A stretch of DNA of 64,000 nucleotides, taken from Rickettsiales bacterium UBA4311 (GTDB taxonomy: Bacteria > Pseudomonadota > Alphaproteobacteria > Rickettsiales > Deianiraeaceae). The notes under the pieces were generated by a model. That model saw nothing but the letters and a program-made list of their open reading frames with translations, ran no database searches and had not been told where the DNA came from. The position numbers and the translations under genes are program-made. The stretch is from assembly GCA_002394665.1 (NCBI GenBank), contig DGUL01000006.1:1-64000 (forward strand). The letters run 5' to 3'. The first letter of the stretch is position 1; each line of letters starts with the position of its first letter. Positions 24,895 through 33,119 of this stretch are shown here, one piece after another.

Positions 24895-25827
24895 CTGCAA
24901 CAACGTCAAAAACAAACTGCAATAATTATAACCGGGGCAACTGGTAGCGGAAAAAGTAAGTTGGCTTTACAAATTGCGGAAAAAATTGATGGAATAATCA
25001 TAAATGCCGATGCGATGCAAATATACAAACAAACACCAATTTTATCAGCACAGCCAAATGAAGAAGATACGCGAAAAATACAACATTTACTTTATGGTTT
25101 TGCAGATATTTTTGACATAAATTTAAATTATTCAGTCGGCAAATATTTAGATGATTTACAGAATGCTATAAATTCCTGCAATGAGAAAGTTCCAATCATA
25201 GTTGGCGGGTCAATGATGTATATTGAGGCAATTTTAAATGGTATAGATGAGATACCTCAGATTGATGCGAAGATAAAAAAAAGTATATTTGGAGAATGCA
25301 AAAACAAAACAACAGCCCAACTTTTTAAAATGCTTGAAAACATTGATGAAGAATACGCAAAAATAGTAGATAAAAACAACCCTCAAAGACTTATTAGAGG
25401 AATTGAAGTTAAAAAAGCAACTGGTAAAAGTATTGTAGAATTTTGGCAAAAAAGTAAAAAAAAAACCATTCTGAAAAACTATGAAATAAAAAAATTGCTC
25501 GTTGACTTGAACAGAGAAAAGCTTTATAAAAGAATAAACAATCGTTTTGATGAGATGGTTTTATTATCCGCCATTGATGAAGCAAAAGCAATTTTTGATG
25601 AGTGTAAAAAAAGAAACGTTGATACAAAAACAATAAAAAAAGTTATAGGTTTGCACGAGTTTTTTGATTACTTTAATGGTGCAATTTCACTGGAAACAGC
25701 CATTGAAAAAGCAAAACAAGCAACAAGAAATTACGCAAAACGACAACTTACTTGGTTCAGAAATAGATTTCAAGATTTCACCAAAATAACAAATAAATAC
25801 GAGGATATTGAGAAAATATTGAAATAA
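24895..25827 (+). CDS. miaA: tRNA dimethylallyltransferase with a probable non-standard start codon
   Basis: Adds a dimethylallyl group to A37 of tRNAs reading UNN codons. The P-loop GATGSGKS is encoded at about 24934-24957, upstream of the first ATG/GTG/TTG (TTG 24961), so the real start must be earlier. In frame, back to the stop at 24886-24888, only non-standard codons are present: CTG 24895 gives LQQRQKQTAIIITGATGSGKS and normal family spacing; ATA/ATT codons nearby are other options. The body has NADAMQIY, PIIVGGSMMYIEAIL, NNPQRLIRGIEV and the C-terminal ATRNYAKRQLTWFRNR, all standard for MiaA. Total length about 310 is normal. A start just past a stop could also reflect a small frame error in the first codons. 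Confidence 0.88.
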   Translation: MQQRQKQTAIIITGATGSGKSKLALQIAEKIDGIIINADAMQIYKQTPILSAQPNEEDTRKIQHLLYGFADIFDINLNYSVGKYLDDLQNAINSCNEKVPIIVGGSMMYIEAILNGIDEIPQIDAKIKKSIFGECKNKTTAQLFKMLENIDEEYAKIVDKNNPQRLIRGIEVKKATGKSIVEFWQKSKKKTILKNYEIKKLLVDLNREKLYKRINNRFDEMVLLSAIDEAKAIFDECKKRNVDTKTIKKVIGLHEFFDYFNGAISLETAIEKAKQATRNYAKRQLTWFRNRFQDFTKITNKYEDIEKILK

Positions 25828-25831
25828 TAAC

Positions 25832-26983
25832 CTAATTTTTCTTATTCAAGAAAGTCAAACCTGCTTGCAAAATAGCATCAAATTTTTTCGTTCTCCTTTC
25901 ATTAACTTTAATATCCGGCTCAATACCAACACCATTTATTTGCTTATCCTTTGGAGTGTGATATTGTCCAGTTGTTAATTTCACGGCACCTGCTGATTTT
26001 TTTAATTGAAATACTTCCTGAACCAACGCCTTGCCAAACGTCCTTTCCCCTATTAATGTAGCAATTCCATAGTCCTGCAAACAACCTGCCAATACCTCAC
26101 TTGCCGAAGCCGATCCTTTATTTATTAAAATCGCAACTTTAACATCATCCAATACATTTGACTTATTTCGTGCGATATAATCAAAAGTTTTGACATTATT
26201 TCTACCTCTGACAGAGGTAATAAGTTGCCCATCGGAAAGAAATAAATTAGCAATGTCAACAGCACTTTCCAAAAGCCCACCCGGATTGTTTCGTAAATCT
26301 AAAATCAAACCAGTAATTTCATATTGTTTCCTTATTTCATTTATTTGATTTACAAAATTATTATACGTCTGTTGATTAAATAGTTTTATCTCCACAATTG
26401 CAATTTTATCCCTATAAATCTTACTAATAACACTTGGAATTTTTACCTCATTTCTACGGATAAATCTTGAAAAAGTCTCGCCAGTCTGCAAACGATATAG
26501 TGTTAACTTGACTTGTGTCCCTCTTTCTCCTTTTATCATTTTTGCAACCGCGGTTTGCCTCTTGCCATTTACTGCAATATCATTTATATGCGTTATAACA
26601 TCACCGATTAAAAGCCCTGCTTCTTTTGCCGGCGAATTATCAAAAACATTTGTTATAACTGGACAATCGCTATTGACATCGCCGACCATTTCAATACCTA
26701 TACCATAAAACTTGCCGTCTGTATTATTTTGAAAACTTTTATAATCCTCCTCGTCAAAATAAGAAGAATAAGGATCTAAACTCCTCAACATTCCATCAAC
26801 CGCACCGCTGGAAAGATGTACTTCGTCAACATTATCAACAATATATTTCTCTTTTATGATTTCTCCAACTTCTTCAACAAGCGGTTGCATTGTATTTGAA
26901 AGACTATCGGCAAAAGAAAAAGAGCCTGAAAGAGCTAAATGAAAAAACGTAAAACAAAGTGTTAGAAAGCCTCTTTTTCGCAA
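25832..26983 (-). CDS. ctpA: Carboxy-terminal processing protease (S41 family)
   Basis: Periplasmic serine protease with a signal peptide (FLTLCFTFFHLALSGSFSFA), an N-terminal helical part, a PDZ domain (about residues 90-170; GIGIEMVGD, AGLLIGDVITHINDIAV) and the S41 catalytic domain. The catalytic Ser lies in GSASASEVLAG and the Lys in GERTFGKALVQEV, the classical Ser-Lys pair. The C-terminus TGQYHTPKDKQINGVGIEPD is typical. At 383 residues it is the short CtpA form. It may process envelope proteins or peptidoglycan hydrolases. The gene converges with miaA with a 4-base gap. Confidence 0.93.
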   Translation of the reverse strand: MRKRGFLTLCFTFFHLALSGSFSFADSLSNTMQPLVEEVGEIIKEKYIVDNVDEVHLSSGAVDGMLRSLDPYSSYFDEEDYKSFQNNTDGKFYGIGIEMVGDVNSDCPVITNVFDNSPAKEAGLLIGDVITHINDIAVNGKRQTAVAKMIKGERGTQVKLTLYRLQTGETFSRFIRRNEVKIPSVISKIYRDKIAIVEIKLFNQQTYNNFVNQINEIRKQYEITGLILDLRNNPGGLLESAVDIANLFLSDGQLITSVRGRNNVKTFDYIARNKSNVLDDVKVAILINKGSASASEVLAGCLQDYGIATLIGERTFGKALVQEVFQLKKSAGAVKLTTGQYHTPKDKQINGVGIEPDIKVNERRTKKFDAILQAGLTFLNKKN

Positions 26984-27030
26984 AAAAAACCAGCTCCTTC
27001 AAATATTGTAAGTATAAAAATCAATTTAAA

Positions 27031-27399
27031 TTATCTATAAATTTCATCAAGATGATCTTTTTTAATTATTTCGTTTGCCACCTTTTGCACTTTTGCATAA
27101 CTAATTCCAGCACAATCACAAATTACTTTTACTTCCTCTTGATTTTCTTTTTTTGAAAACCAATCATATGCTTCTTTTTTTATTGGTTGAAATCTCTTTT
27201 TTTTTGTTTTAGTTTTCAAATCAATCAATGCTTGCAACAAAACTGCTCGCCACAGATTGATTTCACCAATCGCATCATCGCATTCTCTTTTGTAATAATC
27301 AATGTAATCACCATAATAAGATGAATTTACTGCATCCGTTTTTATAAAATTTGTATTCTGTTTTTTAAGGAGGTTATTTTTGAAATTAAACATAATCAA
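27031..27399 (-). CDS. Small conserved-type helical protein (W-AV-QAL-D motif), unknown role
   Basis: The 122-residue protein is not named by any family I can recall with certainty. It resembles small alphaproteobacterial and phage-borne proteins with the pattern E-LW-AVL-QAL-D followed by an EAYDWF segment and VCDCAGISY-type ending: here EINLWRAVLLQALIDL, KKEAYDWFS and VICDCAGISYAKVQKVA. The last part looks like a helix-turn-helix. It ends 47 bases from ctpA and is transcribed away from the GTA-like genes. The N-terminal 25 residues are Asn/Lys rich and probably flexible. ATG 27399 or 27393 may be the start. Confidence 0.5.
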   Translation of the reverse strand: MIMFNFKNNLLKKQNTNFIKTDAVNSSYYGDYIDYYKRECDDAIGEINLWRAVLLQALIDLKTKTKKKRFQPIKKEAYDWFSKKENQEEVKVICDCAGISYAKVQKVANEIIKKDHLDEIYR

Positions 27400-27450
27400 A
27401 AGCCGTCAATACTCATAAAAAATAAAAGAGCAATTTTAATACTCGGAAGA

Positions 27451-27496
27451 CAAAAAAAAAAGTTTTGCAAATCCTGCAATATTTTTTTGCAAAACT
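27451..27496 (-). terminator. Orphan intrinsic terminator pointing left
   Basis: AGTTTTGCAAA (27461-27471) pairs perfectly with TTTGCAAAACT (27486-27496); read on the reverse strand the stem runs directly into nine T. There is no reverse-strand gene to its right for nearly 3 kb, so the transcript it would end is unknown. Confidence 0.6.
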
Positions 27497-27557
27497 CCAA
27501 AAACCACACAATGACTTCCGTGATAAAAATAATATACCACACAAAAACAAAAAAAAT

Positions 27558-28079
27558 ATGATTGATGATTTTAGTAAAAAAAATATTTCCATTGTTGAGT
27601 TTGAACCTACGGATTTATTAAAGCTGAATTATGTAAAAAACTATTTAAGAATAGACCACGACCTTGATGATGAGTTTTTAAAAAATGCAATCAATGTTGC
27701 TTGTGAATATGCAGAAAAATCTACTGATAAAATCTTCGGCAAAAAAACATTAAAATTATCATTTTTTTCACAAAAAAATATTGATAAAGTGGAAGAAAAA
27801 AATGGCTTTAAAAATATAAAAAAAATAGTCATCAATAACGAAGAGATAGCAGACAACAATTTTTATTTAAATAATGGTATTTTGTTTTTTAAAAACAGCT
27901 TTTCCGGCGATATTTCAATAACATTTGAAGCAGGAATTGAAGCCGATGAAGTAAACGCAAACATCAAACAAGCGATGCTTTATCATATTGCAACAATCTA
28001 TCAAAATAAGGACGGAAATTTTTCAGTCCCACAAGCTTCGCAAGAGATATATGCAAAATATAGAAGAATAAAATTGTAG
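27558..28079 (+). CDS. Phage/GTA head-tail connector protein (gp6-like)
   Basis: Forms the connector ring below the portal in HK97-type phages and in alphaproteobacterial gene transfer agents (gene g6). The N-terminal helical part DLLKLNYVKNYLRIDHDLDDEFLKNAINVACEYAEKST-type pattern (about residues 17-55) matches the gp6-like connector family: an early Leu-rich helix, D-DDE, and a helix ending with A-E--T. The C-terminus has AMLYHIATIYQNKDG and a Tyr-Arg ending (YAKYRRIKL). The frame extends upstream to 27465, but ATG 27558 is the plausible start. It is followed by the next two genes of the GTA order. No terminase, portal, capsid or protease gene is nearby. Confidence 0.65.
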   Translation: MIDDFSKKNISIVEFEPTDLLKLNYVKNYLRIDHDLDDEFLKNAINVACEYAEKSTDKIFGKKTLKLSFFSQKNIDKVEEKNGFKNIKKIVINNEEIADNNFYLNNGILFFKNSFSGDISITFEAGIEADEVNANIKQAMLYHIATIYQNKDGNFSVPQASQEIYAKYRRIKL

Positions 28080-28105
28080 TTGTATAGGTTTCGATGTAGT
28101 TTTAT

Positions 28106-28429
28106 ATGACAAATAATAATTTTAATTTTAATCACAGAATTACTTTATTAAAAGAAAATCAAAGCAAAAACGAATTTGGTGGAATTGCAAACGAATTTGA
28201 AAAAATTGCAGAAATTTGGGGAAAAATCATACCTTTAAATAGCGTGTTAGATTTTTCTAAAATGAAAGAAGAAACTAAAAACACGCACATAGTTGAGGTT
28301 AGATTTTCACAAAATTATAAGGAATGTAAAAAAATAACTTTCGGCGACAGAGAATTTTTAATTACGGGGTTTTATAGCCCAAACGAAGCCAATCAAGTAC
28401 TTGTTTTTAATGTTAAAGAAATTTTATAA
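28106..28429 (+). CDS. Phage/GTA head-tail adaptor (head closure) protein
   Basis: The 107 residues show the Phage_H_T_join pattern: FNHRITLLKE near the N-terminus, then GGIANEFEKIAEIWGKIIPLN and later the ITFGDREFLITGF beta segments. This is the equivalent of GTA gene g7. The start ATG 28106 is 26 bases after the connector stop. The stop overlaps no gene; the next start is one base on. Its preservation in the right order with g6 and g8 types and without frameshifts suggests selection or recent origin. Confidence 0.65.
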   Translation: MTNNNFNFNHRITLLKENQSKNEFGGIANEFEKIAEIWGKIIPLNSVLDFSKMKEETKNTHIVEVRFSQNYKECKKITFGDREFLITGFYSPNEANQVLVFNVKEIL

Positions 28430-28430
28430 T

Positions 28431-28844
28431 ATGACTACTTGTAAAACTTTAAAACTTCAACAACTTATAATTGAAAGCATTGAAGAGATAGATTTTTTAA
28501 AAACGAACGGCATAAATGCCTTTTCCTCAATTCCTGCCAAAAGAAAAATGCCATATATTAAAATCGCCGGAATATCATTAAATAAAAATCAAAATTCCTG
28601 CAATATTAAGACATTTACAATTGATTTGTTCATTGCTACAAACTGGAAAGATAATCAAGAAATTATAAAAATAATGAACGAAATTGACGAAAATATTGCA
28701 ACAAAAATTGAACAAACAAAACAAAACGAGAGTTACAAAAATATCAATATTTATAATGCCTATAATAACAATTACGAAATAAAAGAGGACTTATTAAATG
28801 GCATCTGGTGCGGACATTTTTACCTTGATGTTGATTTGATTTAG
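28431..28844 (+). CDS. DUF3168-like tail terminator-type protein (GTA g8 position)
   Basis: The 137 residues have an N-terminal LKLQQLIIESIEEIDFLKTNG helix, then a segment with IPAKRKMPYIKIAGI and FTIDLFIATNW, and finish with a beta-rich GIWCGHFYLDVDLI, resembling the DUF3168 family of tail completion proteins that follows the adaptor gene in alphaproteobacterial GTA clusters. Similarity by eye is modest; the position after the adaptor carries much of the weight. ATG 28431 starts one base after the preceding stop; an upstream in-frame extension to 28401 is not needed. Confidence 0.55.
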   Translation: MTTCKTLKLQQLIIESIEEIDFLKTNGINAFSSIPAKRKMPYIKIAGISLNKNQNSCNIKTFTIDLFIATNWKDNQEIIKIMNEIDENIATKIEQTKQNESYKNINIYNAYNNNYEIKEDLLNGIWCGHFYLDVDLI

Positions 28845-28897
28845 TACCTGATTTTATTGAAAATAAATAAAAAAAAAGTAAAATTCTTTGCCATTTC

Positions 28898-30295
28898 GTG
28901 ATAAGTCTTGAAGACGATAACAAAGCAAAAAAAGAAAAAAAAAACAAAACAAAAGAAAAAGACATTGAAGACGAAGAAAACGAAACAACGATGGAAGAAG
29001 ATTTTGAAGCGGAAGCTGAAAAAGAAATTGAAGACGAAGAAAAAAAACAAGAAAAAGAACGCAAGAACCTCGGCATAAAAACACTTGGGAAAGACGCTTA
29101 TGACGATTTAAAAGAAGAGTTGAAAGAAAAAAAAACAGAAAAAATAGACGATTTGAATAAAGAAATAAAAAAAACTAATGAAGAAAGCCAAAATGTCACA
29201 GACGAATACAATAAAAAAAACGAAACAATTGAAGGAGAAAAGAAAAACTCTGAAGTAAGTAGATCTGAAAAATTTTTTAGAGAATTAGAGCAACTTTCGG
29301 TTCAAAAAAAACTAACAGACGAACAAGTTCTCCTGCAAACAATGCAAGCCAACCTGCAAACAATGATGGACACAGAAAATGACAAATTTACCAGAATGAA
29401 CGATGAAATGAACGATTTTGCACGTCTGGAGGAAAATGCAAAAGAAAGAGGTCAAGGTGCAATAAATCCATTTGTAGATGCGAAATATTTAAAACGAATG
29501 ATGATAGCCGCGGAAAGATATATGCATAAAACAAGAGAAAGAGAAGAAAATTTAATGAAACAACTAAACGATGTATTAGAGAAAGAGAACAATGAATTCA
29601 AAGATAAAATGGAAAGAATGGCCAAAGAAGACAAAAAAAGAAAAGAAAAAGGAGACGAGAAAATTGAAAAGCTATATAAAGAACGTGAGAAATTAGAGGG
29701 GCAAATAAATGAAATCCATAAACAATTTCAAGATTTCGAAAGAAAGGCAAACTCTATCAAAGCTAACTACAAAAAAGCATTACAAGATTTAAAAGAAAAT
29801 GGCAATGAAGATGTAATTGAAGACTACGAACATAATTTACAAATGGATGATGAAAAAATTAAAAGTGGAAATTATCAAATGCAAGATTTAGGTGAAAATA
29901 ACGAAACAAAGCAAAAAAAGACAAAAAAAGAAAATAAAAAAGATGAAATTCAAAACGAAAAAAAACCAAATACAAAAAAACTGATGAAAAAGAAAAAGCA
30001 GGAAATACAAGATAAAGCAAATGACAGCAAGAAAGACAAAGAATATATCAAGAATAAAATAAACACACTTGAAAAAAACGCGGACGAAGCACTACAAAAA
30101 GGCGATAAAGAAACTTACAATAAAATAAAAAACACAGAAATACCAAAATTAAAGAAACAATCAGAACAGCTTGAAGAAAATGAAAAAACAAACAAACAAA
30201 AATTAAATATCACGGAAATAGGCGAAGACGACGGGCAACACAAAACTATAAACAATGCTTCAATACAAAATCATTCATCGGAATTGGAAATTTAA
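28898..30295 (+). CDS. Long charged coiled-coil protein, function unknown
   Basis: The 465-residue protein is almost wholly Lys/Glu/Asn/Gln-rich with heptad-like spacing (for example EREENLMKQLNDVLEKENNEF and KLYKEREKLEGQINEIHKQ). There is no signal peptide and no membrane segment. The start is GTG 28898 without a clear ribosome site. It follows the GTA-like genes by 53 bases in the same direction, where a tail protein would be expected in a complete cluster; no similarity to a tail protein is visible. A non-repetitive central part (RLEENAKERGQGAINPF) might be a folded element. Scaffold, cytoskeletal or effector roles are all possible. Confidence 0.6.
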   Translation: MISLEDDNKAKKEKKNKTKEKDIEDEENETTMEEDFEAEAEKEIEDEEKKQEKERKNLGIKTLGKDAYDDLKEELKEKKTEKIDDLNKEIKKTNEESQNVTDEYNKKNETIEGEKKNSEVSRSEKFFRELEQLSVQKKLTDEQVLLQTMQANLQTMMDTENDKFTRMNDEMNDFARLEENAKERGQGAINPFVDAKYLKRMMIAAERYMHKTREREENLMKQLNDVLEKENNEFKDKMERMAKEDKKRKEKGDEKIEKLYKEREKLEGQINEIHKQFQDFERKANSIKANYKKALQDLKENGNEDVIEDYEHNLQMDDEKIKSGNYQMQDLGENNETKQKKTKKENKKDEIQNEKKPNTKKLMKKKKQEIQDKANDSKKDKEYIKNKINTLEKNADEALQKGDKETYNKIKNTEIPKLKKQSEQLEENEKTNKQKLNITEIGEDDGQHKTINNASIQNHSSELEI

Positions 30296-30333
30296 TTTAA
30301 TCAACAGGAGAACGAATATGCAATTAAAAACAT

Positions 30334-31443
30334 TCAAACATTGAATTTAAAATTAAAAATATCACCATCTTTCACAAGATAATCTTTTCCTTCTGTTCTT
30401 AATTTTCCCGCTTCTTTTACAGCTTCCTCACTGCCAAAAGCAATAAAATCATCGTAGGCAATAGTCTCTGCTTTGATAAATCCTTTTTGAAAATCCGTAT
30501 GAATTTCTCCTGCTGCTTCCGGTGCTTTTGAGCCGTCTTTTACCTGCCAAGCACGAGTTTCTTTTGGCCCAACCGTGAAAAAAGTTATCAATCCAAGTGC
30601 AGAATATCCCGCTCGAACAATTTTGTCCAATCCTGATTGTTTGCACCCAATGCTTTCAAGATATTCTAATTTTTCCGTTTTTGAAAAAGACGAAATTTCT
30701 GCCTCTACCGAAGCACAAATGATGATTGGAGAACTATTATTTTTTGTCGTGCGAGTGGTTAAAAATTCACTCAACTTATTTGTATAATCATTGCCGTTTA
30801 AGCCGTCTTCTTTTACATTTGCTACATAAATTGCTTTTTTTGCTGTCAAAAGACAGAATTGTTTTGCAACTTTTTGCTCTTTTCCATCATCAATTTTGCA
30901 GTCAATAGCCATTCCGCCGTTTTCAACAAATGCTTTTAGTTTTGTCGCTACTTCAAACTGCAAAATCGCTTCCTCATTTCGTGATTTTGCTTTTTTCTCG
31001 CTATTCGTAATTATTTTTTCCAAAGTAGCCAAATCCGCAAGTTGCAGTTCAGTTTCAATGATTTGCAAATCTCTCACTGGGTTTACATCTCCGCCAACGC
31101 TCACTATATTTTCATCGTCAAAACAACGCAAAACGTGAATTATAACATCGCATTCACGGATATTTGCCAAAAATTGGTTTCCAAGCCCCTCGCCCTTGCT
31201 CGCACCGGCAACAAGTCCAGCAATATCAACAATTTCCAACTGATTATAAATCAACTTTTGAGTATTTACTAACTTTCCAAGTTTTTCAAGTCGCTCGTCC
31301 GGAACTTCAATTTTTCCAACATTTGGTTCAATAGTGCAAAAAGGGTAGTTCTCTGCTTGTGCCTTTGCCGTGTTAGTAATTGCATTGAATAGAGTTGATT
31401 TTCCAACATTTGGCAAACCAACAATTCCACATTTTAAGGACAT
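30334..31443 (-). CDS. ychF: Redox-regulated ribosome-binding ATPase YchF (Obg family)
   Basis: The 369-residue protein begins MSLKCGIVGLPNVGKSTLF, with the P-loop GLPNVGKS, then DIAGLVAGASKGEGLGNQFL (Walker B/switch II of the Obg group) and the NVKEDG-type fourth motif, where the usual Asn-Lys-x-Asp is replaced, consistent with ATP preference. The C-terminal TGS domain includes TFFTVGPKETRAWQVKDG and ends AKDGD-like IFNFKFNV. YchF binds ribosomes and takes part in stress responses. It converges with the coiled-coil gene across 38 bases. Confidence 0.97.
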   Translation of the reverse strand: MSLKCGIVGLPNVGKSTLFNAITNTAKAQAENYPFCTIEPNVGKIEVPDERLEKLGKLVNTQKLIYNQLEIVDIAGLVAGASKGEGLGNQFLANIRECDVIIHVLRCFDDENIVSVGGDVNPVRDLQIIETELQLADLATLEKIITNSEKKAKSRNEEAILQFEVATKLKAFVENGGMAIDCKIDDGKEQKVAKQFCLLTAKKAIYVANVKEDGLNGNDYTNKLSEFLTTRTTKNNSSPIIICASVEAEISSFSKTEKLEYLESIGCKQSGLDKIVRAGYSALGLITFFTVGPKETRAWQVKDGSKAPEAAGEIHTDFQKGFIKAETIAYDDFIAFGSEEAVKEAGKLRTEGKDYLVKDGDIFNFKFNV

Positions 31444-31504
31444 AAAAGAGAAAAAATAAAAAACAAAAATACAAATAAAAACAACAACAAAGACAAAATC
31501 AAAA

Positions 31505-31816
31505 TTAGTGTCTTCTGTCTCTAATTTTTCTTGAACTGAAACTCTTTTTCATATTTGGATTTCTATTGCCATAAGCTTCATTTCTGTATTTCATATAAAT
31601 CCTGCCTTTTTCGCAATTTGTGTCGTAAATGGAGATCTCAACGCCAACTTTGTCGCCTTTGTAAACTTTGATTTTCTTTTCCTTAAACATTCCTTTCAAA
31701 TATGCCGTAATTATTGTTCCTTGTTCGTTTTCAAGTTTTACCTTGCAAATTCCATTTGGCAAAACGTCCAAAACTATTGCATCAATTTTTACAACATCGT
31801 CTTTACTTTCTGGCAC
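31505..31816 (-). CDS. infA: Translation initiation factor IF-1 with a basic C-terminal extension
   Basis: An S1/OB-fold protein binding the ribosomal A site at initiation. IDAIVLDVLPNGICKVKLEN, YLKGMFKEKKIKVYKGDKVGVEISIYD and KGRIYMKYRN match IF-1 strand by strand. GTG 31816 (MPESKDDVVKIDA) fits the family; TTG 31837 is upstream. After the usual end near residue 80 there are 25 extra residues, basic and ending RKIRDRRH, absent from typical IF-1 of 72 residues. Confidence 0.85.
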   Translation of the reverse strand: MPESKDDVVKIDAIVLDVLPNGICKVKLENEQGTIITAYLKGMFKEKKIKVYKGDKVGVEISIYDTNCEKGRIYMKYRNEAYGNRNPNMKKSFSSRKIRDRRH

Positions 31817-31875
31817 GAAATAGCAAGCATTTATCAAACAAGAAAAACAAAAAGCAAGGTAAAAAACAATAGTTG

Positions 31876-33042
31876 CTATTTACAAGGTCCAAGTCCACGA
31901 GTTAAATCATCCAAGTTTTGAATAACTTTATCGTATGTAATTTGCCAATATCCATCATATGGTTCTTTATCATAACTATCTTTCTTTGATTTAAGTTCTG
32001 CTATAATATTTTTAGCATATGATGTTGGCAAATAAGCCAAGAATTCAGCTTTTTCTACTTCGTCATTAGAATTTCTGTAAGTATCGCGACTAAGGTAACT
32101 AATTTTTTTGTCATTATCAAATGCACTTTTAAATAAAACTTTACCATCTTTATCTTTAATTTCACTCAATAATAATTCTTGGTTATCCATAGCTAAATTA
32201 AGACGCAATTTGCCATTCTTTGCTGGTTCAGAGTTCAAACAAAGCACATCATTTCTTCCTTCGTTTAAATCCACATTAACAACTATGCCAATTTTTTTCA
32301 ATCCTCTTTTTTCCTCGCAGGGAAAAGAAATAATGTCACCAACAGAAAATCTTTCTTGTCCGGATAAAGTCTGCTTAGATCGTTTTGCTCTTAACACAGC
32401 TAGTTTTCTATTTAGCATAACCACTTCCTGTTGTTCCGTTAACAAAATAATATCCGTCAAAACATCTGTGAGTATTCCTTTTCTAAAATTTTCATAATCC
32501 TTTTGTTTTATTATTTCGGATATTTCACCAATTTTTTCAGAAGCCTCATATAAGTTTTTACACTCTTTATTGAATTCTTCTGCTATAGACTTTGCTTTTT
32601 CGTATAGACAAAGAGAAACTTCTCCAAAAATTTCTTTGTTATCTTCAAAATTAAACTTGTTTTTCATCCTTTCCACAAGAAGCGACTCAAAATTTTCCGT
32701 GTTATGCCATTTACCGGAGTTTTTTTGCTTATATGCTTCGATAATCTCGTTCGAGACATTGCCTTCCACTTGTCTACGCATATATTCAATTATTCCATCA
32801 GCAATCTTGTTTAGATTTTGTGAATTACCTTTTTCCTTTTCTTTCCTGATGTCGTTAAGTAATTTTATTGCATTCGATATGGGATTAAAAGCCATTTTGT
32901 GTTTTTTTTTCTTCTTCTTTTTTGCATCATTTCCTTCCTTATTTTCCGTCTGTTTTTCTTCTTTCTTTTCTGCTTCTTCTTTCTCTTCTTCAGACATCTC
33001 ATCCTTTTTTTCATCTAAAATCTCATTTTTATTATCCTCCAT
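31876..33042 (-). CDS. Hypothetical protein with acidic-basic N-terminus
   Basis: The family is not recognised. From ATG 33042 it has 388 residues. The first 50 are highly charged (EMSEEEKEEAEKKEEKQTENK, then KKKKKKKHK), followed by a helical domain of about 150 residues (NAIKLLNDIRKEKEKG; KYRN-like repeats are absent) and a C-terminal beta-rich part with FSVGDIISFPC, IGIVVNVDLNEGRNDVLCLN and the ending LTRGLGPCK. The frame runs further up to 33093 with a poly-Phe stretch that seems to be non-coding. It is 38 bases upstream of infA on the same strand and may share its transcript. Confidence 0.6.
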   Translation of the reverse strand: MEDNKNEILDEKKDEMSEEEKEEAEKKEEKQTENKEGNDAKKKKKKKHKMAFNPISNAIKLLNDIRKEKEKGNSQNLNKIADGIIEYMRRQVEGNVSNEIIEAYKQKNSGKWHNTENFESLLVERMKNKFNFEDNKEIFGEVSLCLYEKAKSIAEEFNKECKNLYEASEKIGEISEIIKQKDYENFRKGILTDVLTDIILLTEQQEVVMLNRKLAVLRAKRSKQTLSGQERFSVGDIISFPCEEKRGLKKIGIVVNVDLNEGRNDVLCLNSEPAKNGKLRLNLAMDNQELLLSEIKDKDGKVLFKSAFDNDKKISYLSRDTYRNSNDEVEKAEFLAYLPTSYAKNIIAELKSKKDSYDKEPYDGYWQITYDKVIQNLDDLTRGLGPCK

Positions 33043-33119
33043 AAAAAAATGTTTAACTTTATCAAAAAAAAAGAAAAAAACAAATATTGCCAATTATTAT
33101 TGGTAATATAAGTCGTCAT

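Noticed and set aside
32570..33106. 178-residue ORF opposite the hypothetical protein at 31876-33042
   Set aside because: Same antisense effect; no start context or motif.
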